This document shows, one piece after another, positions 9,932 through 21,955 of a stretch of 64,000 nucleotides of DNA (the first letter of the stretch is position 1; each line of letters starts with the position of its first letter). Source of the DNA: Marsupella aquatica (taxonomy: Eukaryota; Marchantiophyta). The notes below the pieces were generated by a model that worked only from the letters and a program-made list of their open reading frames with translations, was not told the origin of the DNA and searched no databases. The stretch spans positions 18,972,001-19,036,000 of the forward strand of contig OZ316893.1 in assembly GCA_973895155.1 (NCBI GenBank). Reading direction: 5' to 3'. Position numbers and translations under genes: made by a program.

Positions 9932-10426
9932 TTAACCTTTCTTAATACCCACCACCCTTTTTACAAGAATTATCATTTTTATTTTAGTGTAGAACTTATG
10001 GGCATGCAAGGTTAACTTCATAAGAGCCAACATGCTCTTACCAGAAAACACGGTCATCCGGACAACGTCTTCCCTGTTAGCCTTAGTAGTGGCTTCAAAT
10101 TCATCCAACCATTCATCCGGATCGTCCCCATGACGGCCTTTGAAAGGTCGATAATGAAACCATGACCGTTGTGATATTTGTGGGGGAGCTTGAGCAATGC
10201 GGGCCATAGCCGGTGGGACTGTTGCCATCGATACTGCTGGCAGTGGTGCAGCAAGGACCAAAGTAGGACCGTCTGGACCGGACCCCAAAGGTCCCGATGG
10301 TACGTTCATTCGTCGAGGCGATGGCGAATCCTCCAAGCCTAAGGATTTGGAGCTTGTTATGGTCGCACTCTCTTGTTTGCTGGTCAATCTCCTCAAGTAA
10401 GCTGCTTGAGAATGGGTGACGGGCAT
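9932..10426 (-). pseudogene. gag: Ty3-type Gag, N-terminal part
   Basis: This open frame starts at a minus-strand ATG near 10426, about 100 bases inside the primer site. It has a Ser/Pro-rich N-terminus, then the gag signature WFHYRPFKGRHGDDPDEWLD followed by EFEATTKANREDVVRM. After that the frame leaves gag (about 10010), where the 1.25-kb insertion begins, and the last 20-odd residues are insertion-derived. Gag continues at 8752. The start, primer site and LTR (10556-11389) fit one Ty3 element read right to left. Confidence 0.65.
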
Positions 10427-10526
10427 CTACTCGTATAAATGTGATGGTTAGTAACGAACTGGGGCCTGGTGTACCTCGCCTTGGTGCACTCGCACATGTC
10501 TCCCCTCTACTACACGTAGAGTGCCC

Positions 10527-10542
10527 CCTCCATCTAGCGCCA
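10527..10542 (-). promoter_or_regulatory. putative primer-binding site (TGGCGCTAGATGGAGG)
   Basis: On the minus strand TGGCGC follows the presumed LTR end and precedes gag by about 100 bases. TGG is the normal first triplet of a tRNA-primed minus-strand start site. I cannot assign the tRNA. Confidence 0.5.
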
Positions 10543-10555
10543 AAAACAAAGGCTA

Positions 10556-11389
10556 TGTCACGCCATCGGCCTAGTCCTTAGATTGATCTACGTCTAAGAC
10601 AGACACTTTCCTTGTTAGTATTCGGGTTCGGACAGGGAGGGACGTCCGAAGTGCAAATAATTCTCCCATACTGGCGCTAAGTGCGCATACATTTACTTAC
10701 AAGTACGCTTAGATATGCTTTGTGTTCCGCGCCGGAACGTACCTTAATCGACACGGTGTCGATCCCGGCTTACGGACTTCTAAGCCTTCATATTACCGCC
10801 TTCGATCCAGATCCATTAGTACAAGTGCTCAACCCCGGCTCGCAACCCCATACCCGTAACCTACACCCCGTGCATGCTTGGCATAACGTGTTTGGCCCGA
10901 CATTGATACTTGCACACGAGACTCATACATGCATTCATACATAAACATAAATCTCGATTTACACAAAGGAATTGAGGGGAAAGGATTTCAGTCATATATG
11001 ATCATACACTTACGATTGGGTGACCCGACACCTCGTGAATAAACAAGCCCAAGGCCAAGGAGTATACACTACAACGGAGCCCGGCTCCGCACTCGCCCGA
11101 CAAGCTTAGTCGTATACCCTCCCCTTGGCACTCCGGCACTTCATCGAGTTCATAACTCCCCGCACGTACCGCAAATGGCCAACTTTTGAGTCTAAAATCC
11201 CCCCCGGTGCCTCTACCGAGGGGCTGCTAAATACTAAGGGTTGAGGACCAGCCTGGCCTCGTGCCCAAATCTACGCTAACTTATATCCTCGCTAAGCTGG
11301 TTATGGCTTGTCCTATTAGTCTAACCTATTCTACACAGGCTGGCTAATGTGTCAGTGCCGCTATCTTCTGGCCGGCACTTATCCTAACA
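10556..11389 (-). repeat. putative 5' LTR of the second Ty3-type element
   Basis: Read on the minus strand the block begins TGTTAGGATAAG and ends GTGACA, giving the TG...CA and TGT..ACA ends of LTRs, with the primer site a few bases downstream and gag after it. It is 834 bp. Near 11200 it holds TATTTAG followed by a strong hairpin, CCCCTCGGTAGAGGCACCGG, and that arrangement recurs near 43690. The partner LTR is not in the window. Confidence 0.5.
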
Positions 11390-11724
11390 GCCTGTTTTAG
11401 CTACTCCTAGTTCTATTCTAATCCTAACCCTCCGCTAATGCCTGGTGCGCTTGCCAGAGCCATCCAAGTGGGAGCGGCCATCCCGTTGCCTACGGAGTCT
11501 TTCGTTGTCCATCTTGAGGAGCTGGACTTGGTCTAGCAGAGATTTGTTCTCTCACTTTGCCGCGTCCGTCTCCTCAATTGCCTCCTGGCATGCCTCTTCC
11601 AGTTGCTGGGTGTCGCTTGTCAGCTTGTCCACCATCTGGGTTTGCTTCTTGGCTTTGGTTTGAAGCCGCGCTACTTCGGCCAGTAGGGCGGCAATCTCCG
11701 CAGTGTCACACTGGGCCCGCTCAT

Positions 11725-14060
11725 CTACCTCCTCCAGGTCTTTCTGCCAGATGACAGTTTGATTCTTTCTGCCTCCTTCCCAGCTTTGGCCTGTTTGGCT
11801 AAGATGGTAAGGGCGTGCGCATCTGCTAACAACTCATCGATGGCTGCAACCTTGGGTCGTAGTTGCAGAAGCTCAGCCTCTTGAGTCCCAATTTTGCCCT
11901 CTAAATACACGAACTCAACCCGGTACCGCTCTATCCTCGGAAGGGCCTCCGACTGGGCCCGACCTGCCTTTACTGCGGTAACCAACTCATGGTTGAAGAA
12001 GTAGGCTACCTTCTGGGCCATGAACTCCCCGGTATCCTAGGCAATCTATTAGGAGAAATCTCCCAACAGCCCGTTTAGAAATGTACTCGGTACAAAGAGT
12101 TCTGGGTGGTCCAGGTTGTGCCCGTCCGGAGTTGGGCACGGGCAGACGTCAACTCGCGCGGGAGCCAGGGTAGTGACATCCAGCCCTGGGGATGTAGTGT
12201 TGGAAGGGGCTGGAGTGTCCTCCTCCATCATCGTGCGGTCCTCTGGAATAGCTACCGGTGGGTCTTCTGGACCCTCGGGCTCGAGCAAGGCCTCCATCGC
12301 CCCGACTTCTGCGCTCGGCCCGGCCTGGTTGATTGCATCTAAGGTTGCGATCACTGCCTCGTCCGGTACCTCTTCGGCCACGGTTACGGCTACTTGTGGA
12401 GGTGGGGTGGGTGAGGCCTGCGTGGCTGCCAAACTTTGGGCCTCGGGTTGAGGCCGTCTCTCCAAGGCTGGGAAGACCCACCTAGTCGGGACCAACTTAG
12501 TTACATTGGCCCGGGGAAGGGTTCATCGATCAAACCGGGCGTACCACTGAAGAACGATCTCGATGTGGCTCGCAAAATACGCCTTCCCGCCGATGTACAG
12601 CGCCTTCCTTCGCCGTTCCATCTCTTCATGGAACTTCTTAGCGAAGTACAACGCCCACTTCTTAGGCCAATAGTTCTCGACCTGGATAACCTGGGCAGCA
12701 GAGATCTCACCTCGGATTCCATCATGTGGAAGGCGTACCTCTGGAACTCCAGCCGCTCGGCTATCTTGGGGATGAGTCAGGTCCTCATCACGAACCCATT
12801 GTCCACTGACCCCTCGAAGGGGAAACTTGAGGATTGGTACTTGGCTCCTTTGCCCCTGGGAGCCCGTGATTCGACTTGTTGATCTCCCTCGGGTAGCCCA
12901 AAGATCATCCTGAGCCGCTCCTCTGTGAGGGACATATTCCTCCTCCGTAGCCGAGTATGCTGACGTATGTCGTCATAATTCTTGACGAACTTTGTCATGT
13001 CCTCCCTGTAGTACCTACAGATGTTCCAAGGGAGAGAGGTGAGGTGCTCGAACCCCTGAGTCTTCAAGTACACCGCATGTTTGGGGTGGAGGATGTTCTT
13101 ATGCACGTTTTCCCCCATGCGGTGCATTGTTACCTTGGTCACGGCTACCGTGGCCATCGTTAACCCGGATACAGCTGCGGGTTCCTTCCTCTTCTTTCCC
13201 CAAGACTAGCTCCCGTAATGGCTCGGAGAGGGTAACATTTCCCCATCCTCCCGATCGGGTATGGGTAGTACCACCACCGTTAGTATTGGGGCCGGGGCGG
13301 CTACGGTCACCGTGTTGTCCACCGGAGCCGCTACTCAGGTCTGGGCCTGGACAGGGGGCGATGTAGTGCCGGCTCCCTGGGTGCTCGCTCCTCTAGGCCG
13401 CCTGAGCAGGGGTGGGGTAGCCTCGTCGTCATCGCTGAGGTCCACAGCATTGATGACGGATCGCACCTGTATGGGCGGGGCGACCGGCGGTGGGGATCGG
13501 CTAGGCTGAGGCGGAGCCTGAGCCTGAGCCTGAGCCGGTGTTGATGCGGGTGCGGGTACGGGCAGGGGCTCGGCTGGGCCGGCACCGGTGGTTGATGGTA
13601 TGGTTGCCATGAAGTTCTGCAGGTGCCGATGGAGGTTTTCCGAAGCAAGTATAGACGGTCTTGTCGATCGGGTAGTGTTGAACTCGCTATTGATGATGGC
13701 CTGGACCCGAGCGGGGATGTGGTGGAAGTGGTGCCGCTGTAAGTTGATCGTGCCCGGGATAGTGAAGACCTAGTCCAGAAGCCAAAGCAATGCCTCCCAA
13801 AAGCAGATGTATTTGCCCCCGTCAAAGAAGTACCCTGATATTTCTTCGGGTCGATAAAGCTTGCTCTGGGACGGGTAACCAAAGTTAAGGAGATAGTGGT
13901 GGCGGCCTGCTAGGCGGATGGCTCTCTTGTACTTGCATTCGATTTTGTATCGGCGCGGGTTGGCGTGTTTTAATGAGTCGACCAAGTGCCCGTGATAGAC
14001 AAGTGACCCGCCCCAAGCCAAACACAAATGCCCCTTATTGACTAATGATTTTCTACTCAT
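11725..14060 (-). pseudogene. decayed ORF chain, proline-rich and coiled-coil protein of unknown family
   Basis: Several minus-strand frames follow one another with only stops or frameshifts between them. 14060-13770 starts MSRKSLVNKGHLCLAWGG and ends in WEALLWLLD plus a stop. 13770-13331 continues with IPARVQAIINSEF-like and Pro/Ala/Gln-rich sequence. 13157-12777 contains MSLTEERLRMIFGLPEGD. 12725-12501 continues in another frame. 12495-12049 is acidic and Pro/Ala-rich. 12021-11725 is a predicted coiled coil (GTQEAELLQLRPKVAAIDEL). Together they look like one degenerate gene of about 750 codons. I do not recognise it. It lies just outside the Ty3 LTR (10556-11389) and may be ORF1 of another retroelement. 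11390-11724 shows nothing further. Confidence 0.45.
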
Positions 14061-17000
14061 AATGGCTACCTAAATACTATCGTTACGCTAATAATTACGG
14101 CCTAAGATACCCCTAACGTGCGTGCTGAGCGTGGTTAGGCCGAATCACTCATTACCCGCCGTACCGGCGGCGTCACACTCCTTGCAAGGGTCTTTGCATA
14201 CGTGTGGACGAGTGCATCACCCACAGGCACATCAGGAATGCTAGGAAATAATTTGAGGCCAATCACTCTCAATTACTTGGCCTCCATCTGGGCGCCCATC
14301 CAATGAAGCTCACTTATGTTGCGCTACTATGGCCAGTGACACTCACTTACTGGTGCTCATTATAGAATGCCTTGCCCATGCCTGTTGTGAACGGCCGTTC
14401 TTAGCTCACACAAGTTGTGTATACATAAATTCTCTGCCTCTATTGCTCCTCACTTTTTTGGTTTACAAATACTACTTCACACTTCTTTGGTTTACGACTC
14501 GTGAAGAAGGGCATAGTTCAACTAGTACACTTGCAACTTGCTTTCTTGTTCCCTTCGTTGTTTGCTAGCCCACTCTTCCTGTTTAGGACTCTCCAGGAAG
14601 AAGGGTGTGTTGATCTAGTGTTGGAAGAAGGGTGTGTTCAACTAGCACCATTGCGGTTCATTTTTTTGTTTTGTGGGTCATTTGGCAGTTCAGATGTTGT
14701 CATTCCTTCAGAGATTTACCTAGCTTATTGACGGGAGGTTATCGATCACCCTTGCAATCAGCATGAATACTTCCAAGTTTATTCAATCTTGCATGACTAG
14801 AATCTTAAAATTCTCCTCCGATTGACCCAAGACCTTGAATTATGCATTCGTAAAACTTGGTACTTACCCTTTATTTTCTTCTTGATCATGTGTATATTGC
14901 CTTGTGGCCAGTTTGCATACATGTACTTTGCCTACCTTTGCAAATATGTGAATTTGTTTCCAATTGACTTTCCTTCATGCACGCATAATACTTGCTTGTT
15001 CTTGCTCAATTTGGTGTAAAATATAACCTCCATCAAGCAACAATAACCTGAGTGGCTTACTTTTCTAAGGATACTAATTGCACATCTTGAATTCACTATG
15101 TTTTGAAGGAGCGTTGAACATCAAAATAGACCGGCGGAACTGATCTCCTATGGAGATGACATATATTGCTTATCATGGCCTATTCCTCAACCAGGGCGTC
15201 AAAAATTCCGATTGTTCACACACATAAATAGTTGCCAGGTTCCCTGATTTTTGCAGAGCAATAGACGACAACCCTTGAGGACATGAACTCTGCCCTGGAG
15301 GTTCTTTCCCCTACAAGCTTTTCATATGTGTGCGGCATGGGGCATACACTGAAACAGTTCCTCGTCGACAGAGGTATGTTATGTACCGCAAACTAGCATA
15401 TGTTGCTAGCTTTGCGGACAGAAAACCCTTCCCAGCAGCAGTCACAGCTACAGTGTAGTCCACCTGGTGGGAACAACATGTGGGTTTTTGATTTTGGGCT
15501 TCTAGGTTGTATTTTTTCTTTTCATCATTGTTGTTTCATAACTTGAGTTATTTTTCATGCGTTCTTTGTTTCACCAGTTTTTTCATGTTTGTTTCACATG
15601 TGCCTCCTTTCCTTTCCCAACTACAAGTGTAAACAACCTGGGAGTTGCTAAGCAAAGACCATGTCGGTGTATGCCTTTAGTTTTCATCCATGTTTACTTA
15701 TTGTTCCAAGGTTTATTTGTTCTACGATACTATTTCATTTTCTTTGTTTGGCATGTACCTCCTTTCTCATGATTGCACTGCAGAACCATGGGAATTGGGA
15801 GGCAAAAACCATCATGGGTTCCGCTTTTGGTTTTTGAGGTTTTGTTTTTTAATGTATCTCTATTTGTCTATTTCCTAGTACTATCATTGTATGGTTCTTT
15901 GTGCTACTTGTTTTTGGTGTTTGTTTGGCTTGTGCCTCCTTCCCCCTCCTTTGGTTTGGAATTCCTATTGGATTGCAGCAGGGGGGTTCAATTCCACTGT
16001 GGAGTATTGTTAAATTATGATAAATATTTACAATGTATCCACTAAGTTATTTTGCAATGCCATGCATGTTACTCTTCTATCATAGGCAGGGCACGTATGG
16101 ACACTTGGTCCATGGCCATTTCCCAAACTTGTAATACAGCAATACAACTCACAACTTTCATTGATGGTGCTAAACCCTAACTTCACATCCTACAATATGG
16201 GATGGCAAGGTGATATGTGGGACTCAAAATATGGCAAATGAATATAGTAAAACCCACAACTTATATATCTCCTAAAATAATGTCAAGCACACAAAAAGGA
16301 TGGAATTTTCCAGCCAAAATAAATGTTAGTATCAAGTATCACATATCATAGTCTACACCTCTTCCAAATATGATATGGGCCACGTCTTTCTTCCACCTGA
16401 TGCTTCTTTGTTTCTTAGTTGAAGGTATGGTTTCCATAAAATGAATGCATTTCCTATGTAAAGTAAAGTTCCTGATTAGTTTTGCATCACTTGTCAATTT
16501 AGATTTGTTCCATAAATAAAGAAAAATAATCCCTTCCCCAGACCCCTAACCAACCCCTATAAATACCATTTGCAATGCTCAAATGGTTTTGACACCCACT
16601 AAACAAAGTATGGCAATTGATAGAAAAGATAGCGCAAAACCTGATCACTAAACGCCACGGCCCCAAAGAAGTCAAAGGAGTAAGCTAAGCATGATATTAG
16701 GGTTTAGGGTTTAGAGTTAAAAATACAAAAAACCAAAAAAAATTATATTAGGGAAAAACCTAGTGTAACCCCATTTTGGTAGTAACCCCTCAATGATTTC
16801 TATTGTATGCAGCTTGGGCAGGGGTGAGGACTCAAAAGTTAGTCCTTTTGCTGTCATTATTGAAATTATTCTCATTAGCATATTATGTATAGTATCTGAT
16901 GTTAAAACTCAATCCTTTTGTTATCATCATATTTTGTCATTAATTCAATGTTTGCAAACAAAATAATTACAGTTTGTGCATTATATTGTACATGTGTGCT

Positions 17001-17096
17001 TATTTTATGGAACCAATGTAACACAAAACAAAAGGATTAAAAACCCTAAACAAAGTTACCTAGGAATCGGACATCAAAGGGCCATCTTCCACGTTT
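14061..17096. other. gene-free stretch
   Basis: The first 300 bases are GC-richer and retroelement-like (CGCCGTACCGGCGGCG palindrome near 14158); the rest is AT/T-rich. Only short ORFs without recognisable domains occur. Two or three TTTAGGG-like units at 16698-16713 are too few to be telomeric. I see no tRNA, rRNA or transposase. Confidence 0.5.
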
Positions 17097-18480
17097 ATGT
17101 TGGAATCCAGAATGTGCTATGCATCCTCCTCCCCAGACTCAATGTGGTCGGATACACTAGTGTCCAAGTCTGAATCATCTTGCTCTTTGTCTGAAGGTGA
17201 TGCCTCACCAGGAATGGATTTGTCATTATTTGGATTGGATGATGATGCACCACAAAATGGCTGCAAGAAAAAAATACAAACATGGGTCGACAATACTAAA
17301 TCATGATGTAGTAAAGACAAAACCTCTAAACTTTGGATAACCCTAATTTTTTTAATACATCAAAAAGAAGAGATGTTGAAAGAGATTTACTCGAATGAAA
17401 ACCTAGAAAAACAAGGATTAGTGAAAGACTAGAATGAAAAATGGTATTAAAAATACCTTGGCAATGATCCCAAATTTTCCAAGTCATCTTCATCAGCAAG
17501 GTGTTCATTATTTATCCATCCAAAGTCATTAGGGCCCTCAAATGCTGTTACTTCCTCTTGAGAATGTCGACAACGCCCGCTAATAGCAACAGAGATTTGC
17601 ATGGACATACCATCCATGAGCCAAGCCATCAACTTCCCATGGGACCATTTGAGGGCACCTTGTAAGGCATGGTATGTACATATATGACTTCCAGGAAGCC
17701 TACATCGAAGACTGCCCCCAACTTGGTGATAATCCCTCCTGTGTGGTTGACGGACCATTTGTCCTACTCTGGCAACCAAAACAATAGTGACAACAACAAG
17801 TTTTTGCTAATTAGAGGTCCTTATATTTGTCTAGTACCTCAAACATCATGCTTCAAGTCTAGAATGCACTTGTGGATGAAGATGCAAGAGTTTAGTTAGT
17901 AGGTTCATACCTTCCTTCACAACAAATGCAAATGCCTTGTATTTGATCCAAGTGAGTGCCTTGCTACACGACAAGTACGAAAACAAAAGTGGGTCATCTC
18001 CCTCACCCAATCTACATTTGACCCGCATGAGTGGCCTGACTTTTGGCAGGTTATAAAAATGAATTGGTGAGACTATCATCCTCTACGAAGGGTGAAGGCT
18101 AGTTCCCTTTCCATTCCATCATCGTTGTCAATTGTGACATGAAGCTGCTACCGTGTGGTAAACCATGTCGTCCTACCCCTACCCTGTACGTTTTGTGTAA
18201 ACTGAGAACATAGAACTAGCCGACTGTCATTCAATGTAAAGGATCTTGGCCCTACCATGTCATTTTGTGTAAACCAATAATTGCACCAAAGAACTAGCCA
18301 ACTCATCAAAGTGTTGAAGTGCATGGTGCAAAGAAGGAGAAGCATTGTCGATTCACAATTCTCACAAACATTGTGTTTCTTAGGCAGGATGGACAAAGAA
18401 GATTACAATAGTTTGGCTACTCTGCTCAGCCGATTGCTTTCCCCTATCGTAGAGGTAGGATACTGAGTATGAATCAAAGT
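17097..18480 (-). pseudogene. decayed minus-strand gene of unknown function
   Basis: Consecutive minus-strand open pieces (18079-17846 with FYNLPKVRPLMRVKCRL; 17779-17447 with SHICTYHALQGALKWSHGK and an acidic end; 17320-17117, Ser/Asp/Glu-rich) are separated by splice-like or broken joints. The order (globular, then acidic tail) suggests exons of one old gene or transposon protein. I recognise no domain, and the pieces may not belong together. Confidence 0.25.
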
Positions 18481-18899
18481 TTCATGGGGCTACTCTGCTC
18501 ACCAACATACTAATGTGTTTCTAGACAATGTTGCAGCCCTGGTAAAGCTATTGGATCTTCTGCACAACAATGTGCGAACATCATTGCTGCATGTAAATCA
18601 GCAAAGACGGAAATCAAACATGATGTTGCCAGTAATGACTCAAGAGAGTGACAACTTGATGTGCAATCGTAGCTTATAATAGAGTAATCAATGTAGTTGG
18701 TGGCTCATTGAAATGGCAGAAATTTAACAAGTTTTAGATCAGGGAAATCTCTAAGTTAATGACAGAGTTAGGGTTAAGTAGAAGTTAGGTTATCAGGGCC
18801 ACTAGTACTTAAACCATGTAAAACTGATGATAGCTTCATTTTGTGTAGTCAAAGCTTAATTTTGGTCAGGCGACAGTTTGGTAGAGATGGATCAATCAT

Positions 18900-19357
18900 G
18901 AGTCATTAGTTTGTTGGGAGTCACTATTGCAGCAATTTGGGGCATGCACAACAACAACCTAGTTTATAAGGGATGCGATATCATGTTGGAAGATGGAAAG
19001 CTATGTGCTCTGGGGCCAAGTGCTCAAAAGGCTAGACTGAGTAGAGAGGAACAAAATGTAGGGTTGCCAATGCGGAATTGGGTGAATCATTTTTGTCGAC
19101 CAGTAGGTTCAAGACAATATATTTACAATTTCTTTGTGCAAATCAATGATAATGTCTATCAAGTGTGGGAAGAAGTTGGCTATCAATTGTTTGGAGTTAC
19201 TGGGCATGAGTTTCTTATACAAGTTAGTGCACAGGAAAGAAATTGCTATCGTGTCATCAATAATTGTTGGGCAGTGAGAATTGTGGAGAACAAGAGAAAG
19301 AAGACTAAACAAATATTAGGGTTTCGGAAGATGAGAACCAACCCATGCAACCTATAA
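18900..19357 (+). CDS. unrecognised protein fragment, probably one exon
   Basis: A 148-residue open frame without a convincing ATG at its beginning; first internal methionine is in WGMHNNN. Visible blocks are LVYKGCDIMLEDGKLCALGP, LSREEQNVGLPMRNWVNHF, YIYNFFVQINDNVYQVWEEV and an Arg/Lys-rich tail. The composition and block spacing look like real protein. No family is recognised. It may be part of the same gene family as the ORF at 2-616, the two being separated by nested retroelements, but I see no direct overlap that would prove it. Confidence 0.4.
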
Positions 19358-19509
19358 ACAAACAGGGGAAGGAACCAGAGAAACAAGAGTGGAACAAGTG
19401 GAGGCAGCATTGCAACCACTTACTCTTGGAGCCGTGGGAACAGAGGATGAAATCGGAAATGACAACTCAGGAGCAAGATTAACTGAAGAACGACCAGTAA
19501 GGAGATGAA

Positions 19510-20989
19510 TCGCGGAACACGACTACCTTAACACTTAGCTCCGGCGTCGCTGACTCCGACGCCGAGCTCCCTTATGGTCCAGGCCCGGATAGGTCATTTG
19601 GGGAGGACTTAGCATGGGGAGACTTGTGGGCAATGAGACATGGCACTAGCGAGGCAAGGAGCCAAGCTGGGGACACACACTAAGGACTTGGACTAGCTGA
19701 TAGCTGGTCAAGTCAAGGGGAAATGGGCCAGGCTCAAGGATGGCCGTCCGGACCTCCGGATGGACTGTGAGTTTTGAGAGCTTGAGTGTGAGCTCCTCTT
19801 GGGCCCAAGGCCAATGGAGTTGACGCCATGGGCAACGGACGCTTGGGGCGCAAGTTATGGGCCGATCTGGGTTGGGCCGGCTAGGGGCCTTGAGCAATGA
19901 TGGGATCTGAGGGCCTAGGCATGAGCACTGGGTCGGCCCGATCACAACGGGCTAAGGCACTCCACTTGCGGATGCCTAACGGGAAAGTTATGGGCGTTGC
20001 CAGTTGGTGGTGCGCCCATTATGCGCGATAGGATCCGGGTTGGGGGCCAAATGTTTAGAGACCAAAGCTGGTCCGGGGGTGGCAGGTCTCCAAAAGCATA
20101 TATGAGGGGAGTGGTGTCTCCTTGGGGGCTAAGGGCGAGCCGAAGTCGTGACCCGTGGCGGTCGCGACACTAAGGAAAACCGCCAAACGGAAATGACAAT
20201 ATCTTCCCAATGGGAAGTTCGTTGGAGGACTTCTTGGGTGCGTTGGAAAGCTCTTGAGGAGGACTACGCCCTCTTGAGCTTAGCTAGGTCTGAGGGCGCC
20301 GTGGGTTCTCGTGGTTTGCGGGTGTTAGCTCGCCCGCTTGCCAAATCATGTCGAACAGCAGCCAAGCCGCGTTCAGTCTCCCAAGGGAGCTTGCATTGGG
20401 GAGGCAAGGCCAAGTAGGTGTGGAGGCTGAGTTCCAAGGGTGCTCGGCCCCAAGACCATCAGTGGGGTGAACCAAGGGTTGGTTGCTTGAGGCGGGACCA
20501 TTTTGGTCCCAACGTGTTGGGACAAGCTTAGAACAAGCTACGCTAACTGGGCCATGAGCATATCCTGAGGTCAGGGCGGTCAGTTGGTGATGGATAGGTA
20601 CAAGGGGAACCTGGGCCGCGCCCAAGGAAGGAGTTGTTCTGGACGAACAGTGGGCGTGGGTTCTGGTTCCGGCTTATGGCATCGGGAGGACCTATCGCTG
20701 ACCTATTTACCAATGTCTGTTGAGCTTGAGTTAGGATACTAGACTAGGCGAGTTCTAGATCCTGAAGGGTTACTTACCAAGGTGCTTGGTTGCTTGTGCA
20801 GACAGTGAGGACCGTTGAGTAGCGGTCGTGTAGGTGAGCAAATGTGGTTTCATATGGGAGGGGTCGTTGGCGGTGCAAGGGGCACTAGGGTGCTTGCTCG
20901 AGGTATTCCGTGGAGGCGTTCGGGCACTAGGGGCACTTAGGCGCAAGTGCTGGGATTGGTGAGGGCGCTGGGTGGCAAGGTCCACCACT
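19510..20989 (+). repeat. 1.5-kb repeat, copy 2 (inverted relative to 6764-8270)
   Basis: A 1480-bp block colinear with the reverse complement of 6764-8270, from TCGCGGAAC to GTCCACCACT. The conserved frame at 20148-20417 matches its partner across its whole length, although several codons differ, which puts the two copies well below identity. The flanks of the two copies are unrelated, so the ends at 19510 and 20989 are probably the true ends of a mobile unit. Confidence 0.75.
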
Positions 20990-21608
20990 AGATGCATGCA
21001 CTATCCAGTAGCAAGTAACAGTTAGGAGTTACTTGTCTTAATAGACAAGCAGAACATGTGACAATTAACAAGTAGCCTTAGTTAAATAAACGGTTTCAGA
21101 AACAGAATAAGTAGTTTGGCAGTTACAACTGCTGATAGTTAGGAGAAGTTAGGAAAACCTGTTTGTATGAAGGATATAGGGTAGTAGAGTTGGAGTGAGA
21201 AGGGTTTTTTTGTTGTGGAAACTTTCAAGATCGGGAGGCTAGGGAGGCAGCCCAAGAAGAGGTAGTGTCGAATTGCTAGACCTGGAGGTAGAGAGATGGA
21301 AGCCCATGGAAGAAAACCATGTAAAAGAAATTGAAGTGATCATTAAATGAGAGATGAAATCGAGACCTATTGGTAGAATGACAAGACGCCACCACTAAAT
21401 AAGCACTACCGAGGCGTCCACTACCCAGGTGACGTCAACACCGACGCTAACTCACCCATCCAACAGACCTTGATGCTTTGAAAGGCGGAAGAGACGTTGT
21501 TGAAAAAGAAAGATCAAATTTTTGAAGACGCTTTCTGAAGTGTCCACTCAAATCCAACACTTAGAAACATTTTCTGGATTTTCTCTTTTTGTAACACTAT
21601 GACGCTTT
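20990..21608. other. intergenic, retroelement-like, no gene
   Basis: No ORF of note. An LTR-like stretch with CATTAAATGAGAG near 21340 lies just before the copia 5' LTR. Confidence 0.4.
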
Positions 21609-21942
21609 TGTTAAGGATTGCTCTTAGTCTTGTGACTCATAGATTACGACACTTAGGCTAATCATAGTTAGGGTCTTAGCTGAGGTTAGGTTAGTTGTGT
21701 GTGACCTTGAATATACCAGGGCTAGTGTAAGCCGCTAGGGTGTAGTGCTTGCTCATTGTAACGAAGCAACTGGAGGAAGAGAGAGAGTCTGTGTGTCCGA
21801 CTACTCTGAAGTAAAGTTGTTGTGTTCGTGTGGACGTAGCCTTGAAGAAGAGGTGAACCACGTATGGATTGTGTCGACTACGTGAGCATGTCACGACGAG
21901 TCATGATTGTATCATCATGAAAGAAGATGTCATAGCTCAACA
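21609..21942 (+). repeat. 5' LTR of the copia element
   Basis: It begins TGTTAAGGATTG and ends CTCAACA, 334 bp, directly followed by the primer site. It matches the sequence starting at 63761 base for base apart from scattered substitutions. Confidence 0.9.
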
Positions 21943-21944
21943 AT

Positions 21945-21955
21945 TGGTATCAGAG
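21945..21955 (+). promoter_or_regulatory. primer-binding site, initiator Met tRNA (TGGTATCAGAG)
   Basis: TGGTATCAGAG is the standard plant copia primer site complementary to the 3' end of initiator methionine tRNA. It starts two bases after the LTR end. Confidence 0.95.

Larger units (their letters stand above)
8753..10005. mobile_element. 1.25-kb AT-rich insertion in Ty3 gag
   Basis: The segment separates gag codons that belong together. The flanks carry a similar 9-bp string (AAGCTAACC near 8736-8745 and AAGTTAACC near 10011-10020, minus strand), a possible imperfect target duplication; the exact ends are uncertain. Inside are the CATGCA-rich tandem repeat (8866-9215) and two copies of a GGCCCGGATAGCAAA-containing string. 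There is no transposase, so it is non-autonomous. Short ORFs inside are not convincing. Confidence 0.5.

Noticed and set aside
16698-16713. TTTAGGG-like telomeric repeat
   Set aside because: Only two to three units, one degenerate; below what would mark an interstitial telomere tract.
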